Of a stretch of DNA of 64,000 bases, positions 34,670 through 43,897 are shown piece by piece. Position 1 is the first letter of the stretch, and the number at the start of each line of letters is the position of its first letter. Position numbers and translations under genes: made by a program. The notes under the pieces were generated by a model, which was given only the letters and a program-made list of their open reading frames with translations, was not told the DNA's origin and ran no database searches. The DNA comes from CBFHSF01 sp965658445 (lineage in GTDB: Bacteria > Bacteroidota > Bacteroidia > Flavobacteriales > Schleiferiaceae): the NCBI GenBank assembly GCA_965658445.1, contig CBFHSF010000001.1:1-64000 (forward strand). Direction: 5' to 3'.

Positions 34670-35842
34670 ATGAACTTAATTCTCTTTGACGGTCCCCAGC
34701 GCGACCACTTGCTGCCGTTTACATTTACTCGCCCCGTTGCGGATCTCCGCTTGGGAATCTTAACCATTGCTGAGAAATGGGAGAGAAGACTGGAAACCAA
34801 ACCATCATTTTACACACCGGGATATCTTAGAGATTGCTTTAAGCCGCAGATTCAAGAAGACAATGTAATGGTCAACGGAGGACTCACTCCCAACTTGCGA
34901 CTGCTGTCTAAGATTGTTGAGCTCAAGATGGGGCAAGGTCTCTTTGCTGGAGAGGAATTGCTCTCTTGCAGAATTTCGGGTGAGCAGGTGGTGGACTTTC
35001 CAGATATTGAATTGGAAAGAGTGGAGTTTGAAGCCGACTTCACCATGGTGAGAAAGCCGTGGGATTTATTTCTACTCAATAAAGCAGAACTCAAAAAAGA
35101 CTTTGAGCTGGTAACCGGAGGCAGGACTTCTGCGTCCATCAGTTCCACGAATACCGTTATGGGGGACCAAATCTTCTTAGAAGAAGGCGCCTATGTCGAA
35201 GCCAGTATTCTCAATGCTACAGACGCTCCTATTTACATCGGAAAAAACGCTCAAGTTTTGGAGGGTGCTATGATACGAGGCGGTTTGGCCATCGGTGAAT
35301 CTTCCGTAATAAAAATGGGTGCCAAAATGTATGGAGCTACCACTTTGGGACCTCACTGTAAGGTGGGAGGAGAGGTTAGCAATTCCATTCTCATGGGCTA
35401 CTCCAACAAGGGTCATGATGGCTATTTAGGGAATTCCGTTTTGGGCGAATGGTGTAACCTCGGTGCCGATACCAATAACTCTAACCTCAAGAACAACTAC
35501 GATGAGGTAAAAGTGTGGGATTACACAACCGGTCGTTTTGCGAAATCTGGCCAGCAGTTTGTGGGACTTCTTATGGGAGATCACAGTAAAGCGGGTATTA
35601 ATACCATGTTCAATACGGGTACCGTGGTAGGAGTAAGTGCCAACGTTTATGGTGCGGGCTTTCCCAGAAACTTTATCCCCAGTTATAGTTGGGGCGGAGC
35701 TTCCGGAACCATGGTCTATAAATTGGACAAGGCCTTTGATACAATGCAGCGCATGATGTCAAGACGTGGTTTAGAGCTGACGGATGAGTTGCGAGCGATG
35801 TATGAAAAGGTATTTGAATTGACGGAAGGGGATAGGCGATAA
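34670..35842 (+). CDS. GlmU-like sugar nucleotidyltransferase / left-handed beta-helix protein
   Basis: 390 residues. The N-terminal part (about 1-150) opens LILFDGPQRDHLLPFTFTRP, as in Bacteroidota GlmU-family proteins, and lacks the canonical pyrophosphorylase loop (GxGTRM). Residues about 165-340 form hexapeptide repeats of a left-handed beta-helix: VMGDQIFLEEGAYVEAS, IGKNAQVLEGAMIRGGLAIG, LGPHCKVGGEVSNSIL. It is probably an acyl- or nucleotidyltransferase acting in the cytoplasm, with substrate unknown. It may not be a true GlmU. Confidence 0.82.
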   Translation: MNLILFDGPQRDHLLPFTFTRPVADLRLGILTIAEKWERRLETKPSFYTPGYLRDCFKPQIQEDNVMVNGGLTPNLRLLSKIVELKMGQGLFAGEELLSCRISGEQVVDFPDIELERVEFEADFTMVRKPWDLFLLNKAELKKDFELVTGGRTSASISSTNTVMGDQIFLEEGAYVEASILNATDAPIYIGKNAQVLEGAMIRGGLAIGESSVIKMGAKMYGATTLGPHCKVGGEVSNSILMGYSNKGHDGYLGNSVLGEWCNLGADTNNSNLKNNYDEVKVWDYTTGRFAKSGQQFVGLLMGDHSKAGINTMFNTGTVVGVSANVYGAGFPRNFIPSYSWGGASGTMVYKLDKAFDTMQRMMSRRGLELTDELRAMYEKVFELTEGDRR

Positions 35843-36131
35843 GTCGATAGTTCTGTTTTTCCCGGAAGTTCCGCCGGGGGCCTCCAACCTCCTCCCCGGA
35901 GACAATCTCGACATTTTTCTTCAAGTGCACGAGTATTTTTCAACGTACAACCGAATGTAAGCGATTACAAAAGTTTACAATCGTTCTGACGTGTTGTCAG
36001 CGCAACGGTATGGCAAATCTATTGGCATGCCTATTGAAGTATAGCTACCCAGCTGCGGAAACGGAGAGAAAGACTCTCCAATGTGTCAATATGACTTGGA
36101 TCTGCAGTTCTTTTACAGAAGAGTGAAGCAA

Positions 36132-38576
36132 ATGAAAAACTTTGAATCTATAGATTTTTCTCAGATCAACGAGGATACGGAATTTATCCCCTTAATGGCA
36201 TCTGATAACGAACCGGAATTGACCCAAGAGGATCTTCCCGAGTTCATCCCCATACTTCCCTTGAGAAATACGGTGGTATTTCCAGGAATTGTTACCCCCA
36301 TTACGGCCGGAAGAGATACTTCCATAAAGCTCATTAATGAAGCACAAGAGGGCCCCAAGTTTATTGGAGTTGTGGCGCAAAAAAATGCGGAAACTGAAAC
36401 CCCTAAAGAAGGTGATTTCTATCCCATTGGAACCCTTTCTAAAATTGTAAGACTCTTTAAAATGCCCGATGGAAACTTAACGGTTATCATCCGAGGAAAG
36501 AAGCGCTTTAAGATTTTGGAGATGGTGGAGAGTCATCCCTATCACAAGGCGAGAATTGAATTGTTGCCAGATGTGGAGCCGCCCGAAACGGATAAGGAGT
36601 TTTCGGTTTTGATAGACAGTATCAAAGACTTGGCAAACACCATTATTGAAGAGTCTCCCAATATTCCTACGGAAGCACAGGTGGCTCTAAAAAATATAGA
36701 TAACGACTCCTTTTTGCTAAATTTTATCGCCTCTAACATGAATCAAAATGTGAAGGGCAAGCAAGAGATTTTGGAATTGGACAACATCGTAGAGCGTGCC
36801 ACGCAGGTTCTCAAACACTTGCATACAGAAGCTCAGATGTTGGAGGTAAGAAATGAAATTCAGAGCAAGGTCAAAACAGAAGTTGACCAACAACAAAGAG
36901 AGTACTTTTTGCACCAGCAGATGAAGACCATTCAAGAAGAGTTGGGTGGTTCCTCAGTAGAGGGAGAGTTGGAAGAAATGCGCACTAAGGGCAAGAAGAA
37001 AAAATGGGGAGAAAAAGTTGCTGAACACTTTGAAAAGGAGTTGGGCAAGTTGCAAAGACTCAACCAACAAATGCCTGAGTTTAGCATTCAAAGAAATTAC
37101 CTCGAGTTGATGTTGGAACTCCCTTGGAATGAATACTCAAAGGATCACTTTGACTTGAAGAAGGCGCAAAAGGTTTTGGATAGAGACCACTTTGGTTTGG
37201 AAAAGGTGAAGGAGCGCATCATTGAGCATTTGGCAGTTCTAAAACTCAAGGGCGATATGAAATCTCCCATTTTGTGTTTGTACGGACCTCCGGGAGTGGG
37301 TAAAACGTCTCTTGGGAAATCCGTTGCAGAAGCTTTGGGAAGAGAATACATAAGAATGTCTTTAGGAGGTCTTAGAGACGAAGCGGAAATTCGCGGTCAC
37401 AGAAAGACTTACATAGGCGCTATGCCAGGGCGAGTTATTCAGAATATTAAAAAAGCCGGAACGTCTAACCCCGTGTTTGTTTTGGATGAGATCGATAAAC
37501 TAAAGTACGATGGCCACGGAGATCCTTCCAGTGCCATGTTGGAGGTGTTGGACCCTGAGCAAAACAACGAGTTCCACGATAATTACTTGGAGCAGGGTTA
37601 CGATTTGAGTAAGGTGATGTTTGTGGCAACCGCCAACAACCTCAATACCATACAACCTGCATTGCGTGATCGCATGGAGATTATTGAAGTGACGGGATAT
37701 ACTTTGGAGGAGAAGGTTGAAATCGCCAAGCGACATCTCTTGCCAAAACAGTTGAAGGAGCATGGCTTGGATGCCGATGCTTTGAAAGTAGATAAGAAGA
37801 CCTTGGGGTACGTTATTGATAAATACACTCGTGAGTCTGGAGTACGTGGATTGGACAAGACCGTCGCCAAATTAGTTCGCTACGCTGCTAAGGCCAAGGC
37901 TATGGATGAAGAATACGAGAAATCTCTTACGCCGGATTTGGTAAAAGATATCTTGGGGCCTACTCGATTTGAGAAGGATTCTTACCAGGGAAACGATGTG
38001 GCAGGAGTGGTTACCGGATTGGCTTGGACTCCCGTTGGTGGAGACATTCTCTTTATTGAGTCTTCCGTTTCTCCAGGATCTGGAAAAGTAGCCGTTACTG
38101 GGAATTTGGGAGATGTGATGAAAGAGTCCGCCACCATCGCCATGGCGTATTTAAAATCTCATGCTGAAGAGTGGGAGATTTCCATGGATGCCTTTAAAAA
38201 GTGGGACGTAAACATTCACGTTCCCGAAGGAGCGACGCCAAAGGACGGACCTTCTGCAGGGGTAACCATGTTGACGGCATTGGCCTCTCTGTACACTCAG
38301 AGAAAAGTAAAAGCCAAATTGGCTATGACGGGAGAGATTACTTTACGAGGAAAAGTATTGCCTGTAGGCGGGATTAAGGAAAAGATTTTGGCCGCTAAGC
38401 GCGCTGGAATTACCACCTTGATTTTATGTGAAGAGAACCGAAAGGACATTGAAGAAATTACACCTTCCTACCTCAAGGGTTTGACCTTCCATTACGTTAC
38501 TCAAATGAAAGAGGTTTTGGACATTGCTCTTTTGAATCAGCAAGTCAAGAATCCGAAAAACATCAATGGCAAGTAG
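36132..38576 (+). CDS. lon: ATP-dependent protease Lon
   Basis: About 814 residues. N-terminal LON substrate-binding domain (FIPILPLRNTVVFPGIVTPI), coiled middle with EYFLHQQMKTIQEELG, and an AAA domain with LYGPPGVGKTSLGKSVAEA. The serine protease domain has the catalytic Ser in PKDGPSAGVTM and Lys in GGIKEKILAAKRAG. It degrades misfolded proteins in the cytoplasm. ATG 36132 is preferred over 36081 because the first 17 residues of the longer frame look non-homologous and a GAAG-type sequence precedes 36132. Followed by a terminator. Confidence 0.97.
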   Translation: MKNFESIDFSQINEDTEFIPLMASDNEPELTQEDLPEFIPILPLRNTVVFPGIVTPITAGRDTSIKLINEAQEGPKFIGVVAQKNAETETPKEGDFYPIGTLSKIVRLFKMPDGNLTVIIRGKKRFKILEMVESHPYHKARIELLPDVEPPETDKEFSVLIDSIKDLANTIIEESPNIPTEAQVALKNIDNDSFLLNFIASNMNQNVKGKQEILELDNIVERATQVLKHLHTEAQMLEVRNEIQSKVKTEVDQQQREYFLHQQMKTIQEELGGSSVEGELEEMRTKGKKKKWGEKVAEHFEKELGKLQRLNQQMPEFSIQRNYLELMLELPWNEYSKDHFDLKKAQKVLDRDHFGLEKVKERIIEHLAVLKLKGDMKSPILCLYGPPGVGKTSLGKSVAEALGREYIRMSLGGLRDEAEIRGHRKTYIGAMPGRVIQNIKKAGTSNPVFVLDEIDKLKYDGHGDPSSAMLEVLDPEQNNEFHDNYLEQGYDLSKVMFVATANNLNTIQPALRDRMEIIEVTGYTLEEKVEIAKRHLLPKQLKEHGLDADALKVDKKTLGYVIDKYTRESGVRGLDKTVAKLVRYAAKAKAMDEEYEKSLTPDLVKDILGPTRFEKDSYQGNDVAGVVTGLAWTPVGGDILFIESSVSPGSGKVAVTGNLGDVMKESATIAMAYLKSHAEEWEISMDAFKKWDVNIHVPEGATPKDGPSAGVTMLTALASLYTQRKVKAKLAMTGEITLRGKVLPVGGIKEKILAAKRAGITTLILCEENRKDIEEITPSYLKGLTFHYVTQMKEVLDIALLNQQVKNPKNINGK

Positions 38577-38650
38577 ATTGTAAATAGATCTGAAAGGGCG
38601 ATTTTCCGCCTTGTTTTCAGTCATTCGCATTTTACAAAAACCACATATTT

Positions 38651-38694
38651 AAGCCCCTTTTGATGCTGGCATCAGTGTTTAAGGGGCTTTTTTT
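38651..38694 (+). terminator. Intrinsic terminator of lon
   Basis: Stem AAGCCCCTT/AAGGGGCTT with an inner small hairpin GATGC/GCATC in the loop, followed by seven T. It lies 75 bp past the lon stop. Confidence 0.85.
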
Positions 38695-38781
38695 ATGCAG
38701 AATCGGCTATTTTTTCGGAGTTTAGGAGTTTGATTCGATTTTTGGTTTTGGGGTAAATTCCCTTCTTATTACCTTAATAAC

Positions 38782-38886
38782 ATGTTTGGATTTCACGGTT
38801 ACTATCAAGCCCAAAATCTATCCAAAAGAAGAGCCAAACGCACGTCAGTTTTTGGAAAATGGACCTTGGTTACTCAACCTTATTAA
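38782..38886 (+). CDS. Small basic ORF (34 aa), candidate gene
   Basis: A 34-residue frame beginning MFGFHGYYQAQNLSKRRAKR and ending WTLVTQPY. It is positively charged (five Lys/Arg in nine residues) with aromatic ends and no cysteines. It ends 12 bp before the next ORF, in the spacing of a small operon. I cannot assign a family. It could be a small protein, a leader peptide for the next gene, or chance. Confidence is low. Confidence 0.35.
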   Translation: MFGFHGYYQAQNLSKRRAKRTSVFGKWTLVTQPY

Positions 38887-38898
38887 ATACGTTTCATC

Positions 38899-39183
38899 AT
38901 GAGCGCAGGAGGAACTATGGCCGCTGCTCAAAGCAGCTTAAAGAGCAATGCAAGAAAGCGCACCAAGCTCTTCGATAAGGGATATCAGAAGTACTCTAAA
39001 TCTTGGAAGGGGAGAAATACGGTGCGAAAAATGACCTCTGTGCAAAGGCAGTATTGGGCCCAAAAGCAGCGGGAATTTCAAAGAGAAAGTAGAGTGCGAA
39101 CCATCAAAATTCTATTGGTAACAGGAGGTGTTACCAGTTTATTATTGTTGGGTGGTTATGGCATCCTTTCGCTCTGGTTTTAA
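38899..39183 (+). CDS. Hypothetical small protein with C-terminal membrane segment
   Basis: 94 residues. The N-terminal 65 residues are very basic (NARKRTKLFDKGYQKYSKSW), then a C-terminal transmembrane segment (ILLVTGGVTSLLLLGGYGIL, about 72-91). The membrane-anchored basic domain could face the cytoplasm. No family recognised. Its stop codon overlaps that of the convergent peroxidase gene (shared TTAA), so the two end on each other. Confidence 0.6.
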   Translation: MSAGGTMAAAQSSLKSNARKRTKLFDKGYQKYSKSWKGRNTVRKMTSVQRQYWAQKQREFQRESRVRTIKILLVTGGVTSLLLLGGYGILSLWF

Positions 39184-40295
39184 AAAGGATCCGCGAAAGT
39201 GGTATCCGTTAAAAACTGAATGTCAGACAGCGTGAAAAGAAAGGCTAAAAGGTCATCTTTCTGTGTCTGTGTCCAATTTCTTCCCACTCCAGCAGCCTTC
39301 ATGTTGGGATCCAATGTAGGAGTAACATGTCCTCCAAAATTGTAGAATTCAATAACCTCTTGGAGGTTTTGAAATCTTCCATCGTGCATATAAGGGAAGG
39401 AAAATTCAATATTTCTCAAGGTGGTCACCTTGAACTTTCCTCTGTCTGCGGGGTCTCCTGAAACTCCTTCTCTCCCTGAGCCAGGAGCTAAGACTGAGTC
39501 CAAACCATTGTTAGAAAATTGCAACTCCCCAAAGGCTCCAAAGGTGGGGTTGGAGTGGCAGTGAAAACAGTCTCCTTGTTCGTTAAAAAACAGGTCTTTT
39601 CCTCGATTTTCCTGGTCTGTAAAGTTGGGGAAGGGCTGCAGAACATCATTAGTTACAGCAAATCCTTGGTCAAATTTGGAGTTGCCAGAAATCATAGTTC
39701 TTTCAAACTGGGCAATGGCCTTGGTTGCATTTTCTTTAGTGAAAGAGTTAGGGCCAAAAGCTGCGGTAAACATAGCTTGGTATTCGGGGTCTGCTTCCAA
39801 TTTCATAAGAACCTTATCCCACGTTGTGTGCATTTCTATGGGGTTGATAACCGGTTCTTCCGCTTGCTCCTCCATGGTAACCGATCTGCCGTCCCAAAAG
39901 AAGAAATCTTGCCATGCCAAGTTGATGATGGCCATTGCGTTTTTATCGCCTTCAATGCCGTCTATTCCTGTTGAGAATTGATTAAAATCAGAGAAGGCAT
40001 AGTCCTGTAAGTGACAGCTAGCACATGCCTGTGTATTGTCATCAGATAGTCGCTTATCATAGAACAAATGTCTACCCAAGTTTATTCCTTCAACGGTCTG
40101 TGGATTGTCTACGGGAATTTCTGGAGGAGGAAATCCGATGGGAACGGGCAACTCTGCAGGTGTAGTCACCACATAGCTATTGGATACGGTTTGATCCTTT
40201 TCACACGCAGCCAATATGAAAACTGCACCAAGGACGCCGGGTACAGTCATTTTTATCCAATAGTTTCTCATCTTTATTTCGAGTAGTTTTTTCAT
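39180..40295 (-). CDS. Di-haem cytochrome c peroxidase (MauG/CcpA-like) lipoprotein
   Basis: About 371 residues. Lipobox VFILAAC near residue 30, then the mature enzyme with two c-type haem sites, CASCH and CFHCH. Also typical: GRHLFYDKRLSDDNTQ, FFWDGRSVTMEEQAEEP and FKVTTLRNIEFSFPYMHDGRF. It removes hydrogen peroxide or acts as a MauG-like oxidase in the periplasm. Start is uncertain: ATG 40295 or 40271 both give a good signal peptide; ATG 40355 adds an implausible N-terminus. Convergent with the small gene before it. Confidence 0.92.
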   Translation of the reverse strand: MKKLLEIKMRNYWIKMTVPGVLGAVFILAACEKDQTVSNSYVVTTPAELPVPIGFPPPEIPVDNPQTVEGINLGRHLFYDKRLSDDNTQACASCHLQDYAFSDFNQFSTGIDGIEGDKNAMAIINLAWQDFFFWDGRSVTMEEQAEEPVINPIEMHTTWDKVLMKLEADPEYQAMFTAAFGPNSFTKENATKAIAQFERTMISGNSKFDQGFAVTNDVLQPFPNFTDQENRGKDLFFNEQGDCFHCHSNPTFGAFGELQFSNNGLDSVLAPGSGREGVSGDPADRGKFKVTTLRNIEFSFPYMHDGRFQNLQEVIEFYNFGGHVTPTLDPNMKAAGVGRNWTQTQKDDLLAFLFTLSDIQFLTDTTFADPF

Positions 40296-40473
40296 GCTAA
40301 AAATATACAATACTTTACGAGTAAGAAAATATTCTTTTCTTGGGTGTCTACGCATTGTCCTCTGTAGGTCAATGGGTTAGCCCAAAAGAATAATTACTTT
40401 TAACCCCGATATCAGTCAATGACTCATTTGTCAGTGGTCTGGATATTAAAAAATCTAACACGTGTATTACTAC

Positions 40474-42924
40474 ATGTATCCAAACATGGTGTCCCAAACT
40501 CGACTCAAATCTAAACTAACAACCATTCTCCTCTTGTTGTGGTCATGGATGGTTGTCGGACAAAATTCAACCCCACCGTCCACGGAAAAGATAGAAGGGA
40601 TTGACTTTTTGTTGACGACCGGTCGTTCTTTACAAACAACGAATCCGGATTCTAGTTTGTTCTTGGGCCGTCAGGCCAAACAACTTTCCCAAAAAGTAGA
40701 GTATACCAAGGGAATTGCAAATGCCAATCTCTTGATTGGCACATCTCATTTATTGAAAGAGAATTTGGATAGCGCCAGTTATTTCATCAAAATTGCCATT
40801 CGTAAAGCGGAATACTACAACTTAGAGGGATTACAAAGTCGTGCTTACTCCAATTATGGTATTATCATGTTGTACATGGGAAATCTCGATTCCTCTGAAA
40901 TATACTTTCATCGAGCGCTAGTACTTTACAATAAAACGCAAAATTACCAGGGAGCCTATAAAGCTCAAGACAATTTGGCAACCATTGCCATTCTCAACGA
41001 CGATTATCCCTTGTCTTTGGACTATCTGTTCCAGTGTTTGGAGTTGTCTGATCATTTGAAGGATCCGAGTCTATTGCCAAGGACCTATTCCAATATCTCC
41101 TCTAGTTACCAAAACATTGGCGAATACGAAGAAGCGTTAAAATACCTCAAGAAGTCCATGTCTTATGGGATCGAGGATGGGGATGACGAGTTGCGAATTA
41201 GCAACACCAACAAACTGGGAGATATCTACTTACAGATAGGTGATTTGGAGTCTGCGCATGAAATGTTCACCTCCAATTTAAAGTTATACAGAGGAAAGGA
41301 TGATTGTTGGCTTTTGGAAAGTCACTTGGGTATCAGTGATACCTATGTTGAAATGGAAGATTTGGACAGTGCCCTTTTTCACGCCAATATCGCTTACGAT
41401 ATGGCTCAGGATTGTGGCTTTTTTCACTTCAATTATCAGACCCTGTTTCAGAAAGGACACATTTACTTGGCTATGGGCAGGTACGACGAGGCAGAGTACA
41501 ACCTCAAGCAATGCGAAGCCTCCATTAACAGCATGCAGATCGAAGAGGGCTTTTACGAACTCTTTGCGGTCTTGAGTGAATTGTATGAGAGAAAGGGGGA
41601 CTACAAGACGTCTCTATCTTATTATAAACAGTACAAGGCCTTGCAAGATTCTTCCCTCAATGAGCAAAACCTAAGGGACTTGTCTCGGTTGGAAATGAAC
41701 AAGGAGTTTGCCGCTGAAAAGCAAATTCTTCTGACAAAACAAGAGGCTCAAGAAAGAATCTTGGAAGAGAAGGTTGCATACGAGACCCAGACTAGAAACT
41801 ATATTTTGGCGGGGCTTATCATTTTAATCATTGCGCTGGCCGTTGGTACGAGGTCCTATATGCAAGTCCGATTGGCCAACCGAACTTTGGCCAAGAATAA
41901 TAAGATCATCAAGAATCAGAGTCAAGAATTGGGATACAAGGCAGAGCTTCTCAAAAACTCCAATGAAGAGGTCAAAAAATTATCTGCTTATCGAGAAGGA
42001 TTGGCACATATGGCCGTCCATGATATGAAGAATCCGCTCAATACGATAATGGGGCTTTCTGAGGAAGGCCATGTCACCCGAGAGCAGGTTCGCAAAATCA
42101 ACAAGGCAAGCCGCCACATCTTCACCTTTCTTACCAATATCCTGGACATCTATAAGTTTGAAGAAACCAGTATTTCACTGGACGTGAAGCCGCACCGCGT
42201 CATGGATCAAATCAATGAGGCCGTTCACGATGTGGAGATCTTGGTTGAGGAGAAGGGGATTAGCATTCTCAAGGAACTTTCCTTGGATTTGGTGGGAACC
42301 TACGATGCTCAATTGGTTCGTAGAATTATGACCAATCTGATTACCAATTCCATTAAGTACTCAAAATATGGACAGGATATTTTGATTAAAGGCTATGCCA
42401 CGGAAACAGAAATTGTTCTGTCTGTAGTTGATTTTGGTCAAGGAATTAAATCCAACCACATTCCCCATTTGTTTGAAAAGTTTACCTCCACAAAGCCACA
42501 ACGCATAACGGGATCTGCTTCCACTGGGATTGGCCTAAATTTCTGTCAATTGGCTGTGGAGGCTCATGGCGGGAAAATTTGGGCAGAGTCTGAAGTGGGC
42601 AAGGGGACCAAGGTTTCTTTCACTTTCCCCTTACAAGAAATTCCAGATTACTACCTCGATGAAAATGGGATCGAAGCCATAGCGGAGGAGATAAACCAAA
42701 AGTTAGTGATCCCAGAAGAGGTTGACATTATTCTCAGCTTCACCGAAGAACTAAAGAAGTACCGAGTCTATCAAATTGGAAAGATAAATCAGGTGATTGC
42801 TCACCTTGAGGAAATTGAAATTTTGAGTCCCTGGAAGAACAAGCTCAAGGCGATTGCATATAGAGGGGATCAAAAGGATTACTCAGATTTTTTAACCGAA
42901 ACTTTAACTCAGTATGGCAAGTAA
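40474..42924 (+). CDS. TPR-containing membrane sensor histidine kinase
   Basis: About 816 residues. Signal sequence (LTTILLLLWSWMVVG), periplasmic tetratricopeptide repeats over about residues 50-400 (ATIAILNDDYPLSLDYLFQC, YLAMGRYDEAEYNLKQCEAS), coiled coil, and a transmembrane segment (YILAGLIILIIALAVG, about 440). Then the kinase: H-box AVHDMKNPLNTIMGLSE, N-box MTNLITNSIKYSKYG, G1 VVDFGQGI, G2 STGIGLNFCQL. A C-terminal helical extension of about 80 residues follows. Its 3' end overlaps the response regulator gene by 11 bases, so the two are a pair. Confidence 0.9.
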   Translation: MYPNMVSQTRLKSKLTTILLLLWSWMVVGQNSTPPSTEKIEGIDFLLTTGRSLQTTNPDSSLFLGRQAKQLSQKVEYTKGIANANLLIGTSHLLKENLDSASYFIKIAIRKAEYYNLEGLQSRAYSNYGIIMLYMGNLDSSEIYFHRALVLYNKTQNYQGAYKAQDNLATIAILNDDYPLSLDYLFQCLELSDHLKDPSLLPRTYSNISSSYQNIGEYEEALKYLKKSMSYGIEDGDDELRISNTNKLGDIYLQIGDLESAHEMFTSNLKLYRGKDDCWLLESHLGISDTYVEMEDLDSALFHANIAYDMAQDCGFFHFNYQTLFQKGHIYLAMGRYDEAEYNLKQCEASINSMQIEEGFYELFAVLSELYERKGDYKTSLSYYKQYKALQDSSLNEQNLRDLSRLEMNKEFAAEKQILLTKQEAQERILEEKVAYETQTRNYILAGLIILIIALAVGTRSYMQVRLANRTLAKNNKIIKNQSQELGYKAELLKNSNEEVKKLSAYREGLAHMAVHDMKNPLNTIMGLSEEGHVTREQVRKINKASRHIFTFLTNILDIYKFEETSISLDVKPHRVMDQINEAVHDVEILVEEKGISILKELSLDLVGTYDAQLVRRIMTNLITNSIKYSKYGQDILIKGYATETEIVLSVVDFGQGIKSNHIPHLFEKFTSTKPQRITGSASTGIGLNFCQLAVEAHGGKIWAESEVGKGTKVSFTFPLQEIPDYYLDENGIEAIAEEINQKLVIPEEVDIILSFTEELKKYRVYQIGKINQVIAHLEEIEILSPWKNKLKAIAYRGDQKDYSDFLTETLTQYGK

Positions 42925-43777
42925 AATTTTAATCGTTGACGACGACCCCAATAACATGGAGTTGATCTATGACTTTTTAGAAGACAAAACGCATGAATTG
43001 TTATGGGCTCCTAACGGGTTCAGAGCCGTTGAGTTAGCGCTTTTGGAACAACCAGATCTCATTATTATGGACTGGCAAATGCCCGTCATGGATGGCATTG
43101 AAGCCATTCACGTTCTCAAAGAAAATGAAACTACAAAGAACATTGCCATCATAATGACCACGGGGGTAATGATGAGCCCAGAGAACACCAAAACCGCCTT
43201 GGATACCGGAGCGGTTGATTTTTTGAAAAAGCCATTTAATCCCATTGAGTTTAACGCACGGGTTAGAGCGAACATGAGAATTAAGCAACAACACGAGTTA
43301 ATTACTCAGTTGTTAAAGAATGAAAAAAGGCTTATGCAAGAGGCGTTGGAGAGAAAAGAAAGAGAATTGAGTTCAGCAGCAATGTTTGAACACGAGAAGA
43401 ATACCATGCTTATTAAGATCCTCAAAGAATTGGATAAGCTTGATGATATTGACAACCCAGAGGTCAAGGAGAATATCATACATATCCGAAGACAACTCAA
43501 AACGCAATTGAACTTGGAGAGGTCCTGGGCCAACTTTAAAATTCACTTTGAAGAAGTGCATCCCTCGTTCTTCCTTCGATTGGAAGAACAGTTTGAAGGG
43601 CTGAGTACCAATGAGAGAAAAATCTGCGCTTACTTAAAGATCGGATTGGAAAACAAGGAGATCGCCATTCTTACCAATGTTGTTTCTGCCTCAGTGAGAA
43701 AAGCATTGAACCGTTTAAAATCGAAAATGGGACTCTCTGAGGACGAAAACCTAAGAGCCTTTATCTCTAGGATTTAA
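42914..43777 (+). CDS. Response regulator: receiver plus HTH output typical of TPR-LuxR proteins
   Basis: 287 residues. Receiver domain 1-120 with acidic pair VDDDPNN, phospho-Asp in IIMDWQMPVMDG, Thr in MTTG and Lys in LKKPF, so a functional site. A coiled coil (about 130-165) is followed by a segment (WANFKIHFEEVHPSFFLRL, then LSTNERKICAYLKIG and SVRKALNRLKSKMGL). This matches the HTH output that usually ends membrane TPR/propeller regulators of Bacteroidota. Here it is attached to a receiver instead. Likely DNA-binding partner of the adjacent kinase. Confidence 0.88.
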   Translation: MASKILIVDDDPNNMELIYDFLEDKTHELLWAPNGFRAVELALLEQPDLIIMDWQMPVMDGIEAIHVLKENETTKNIAIIMTTGVMMSPENTKTALDTGAVDFLKKPFNPIEFNARVRANMRIKQQHELITQLLKNEKRLMQEALERKERELSSAAMFEHEKNTMLIKILKELDKLDDIDNPEVKENIIHIRRQLKTQLNLERSWANFKIHFEEVHPSFFLRLEEQFEGLSTNERKICAYLKIGLENKEIAILTNVVSASVRKALNRLKSKMGLSEDENLRAFISRI

Positions 43778-43897
43778 GGGCTTTTCGGGTCTGATTTCCA
43801 GTTTCTTACAGTCTGTCCACTCATTGTCTACGTAGGGTTCTGGGTTCGCTTTTGATTTCGTAATACTTTCGTACCATATCCAAATTACTGGCAATTC

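Noticed and set aside
34670..35842. True GlmU (bifunctional UDP-GlcNAc pyrophosphorylase)
   Set aside because: The GxGTRM-type nucleotide loop is absent and the N-terminal half does not follow the pyrophosphorylase pattern, so I kept only GlmU-like.
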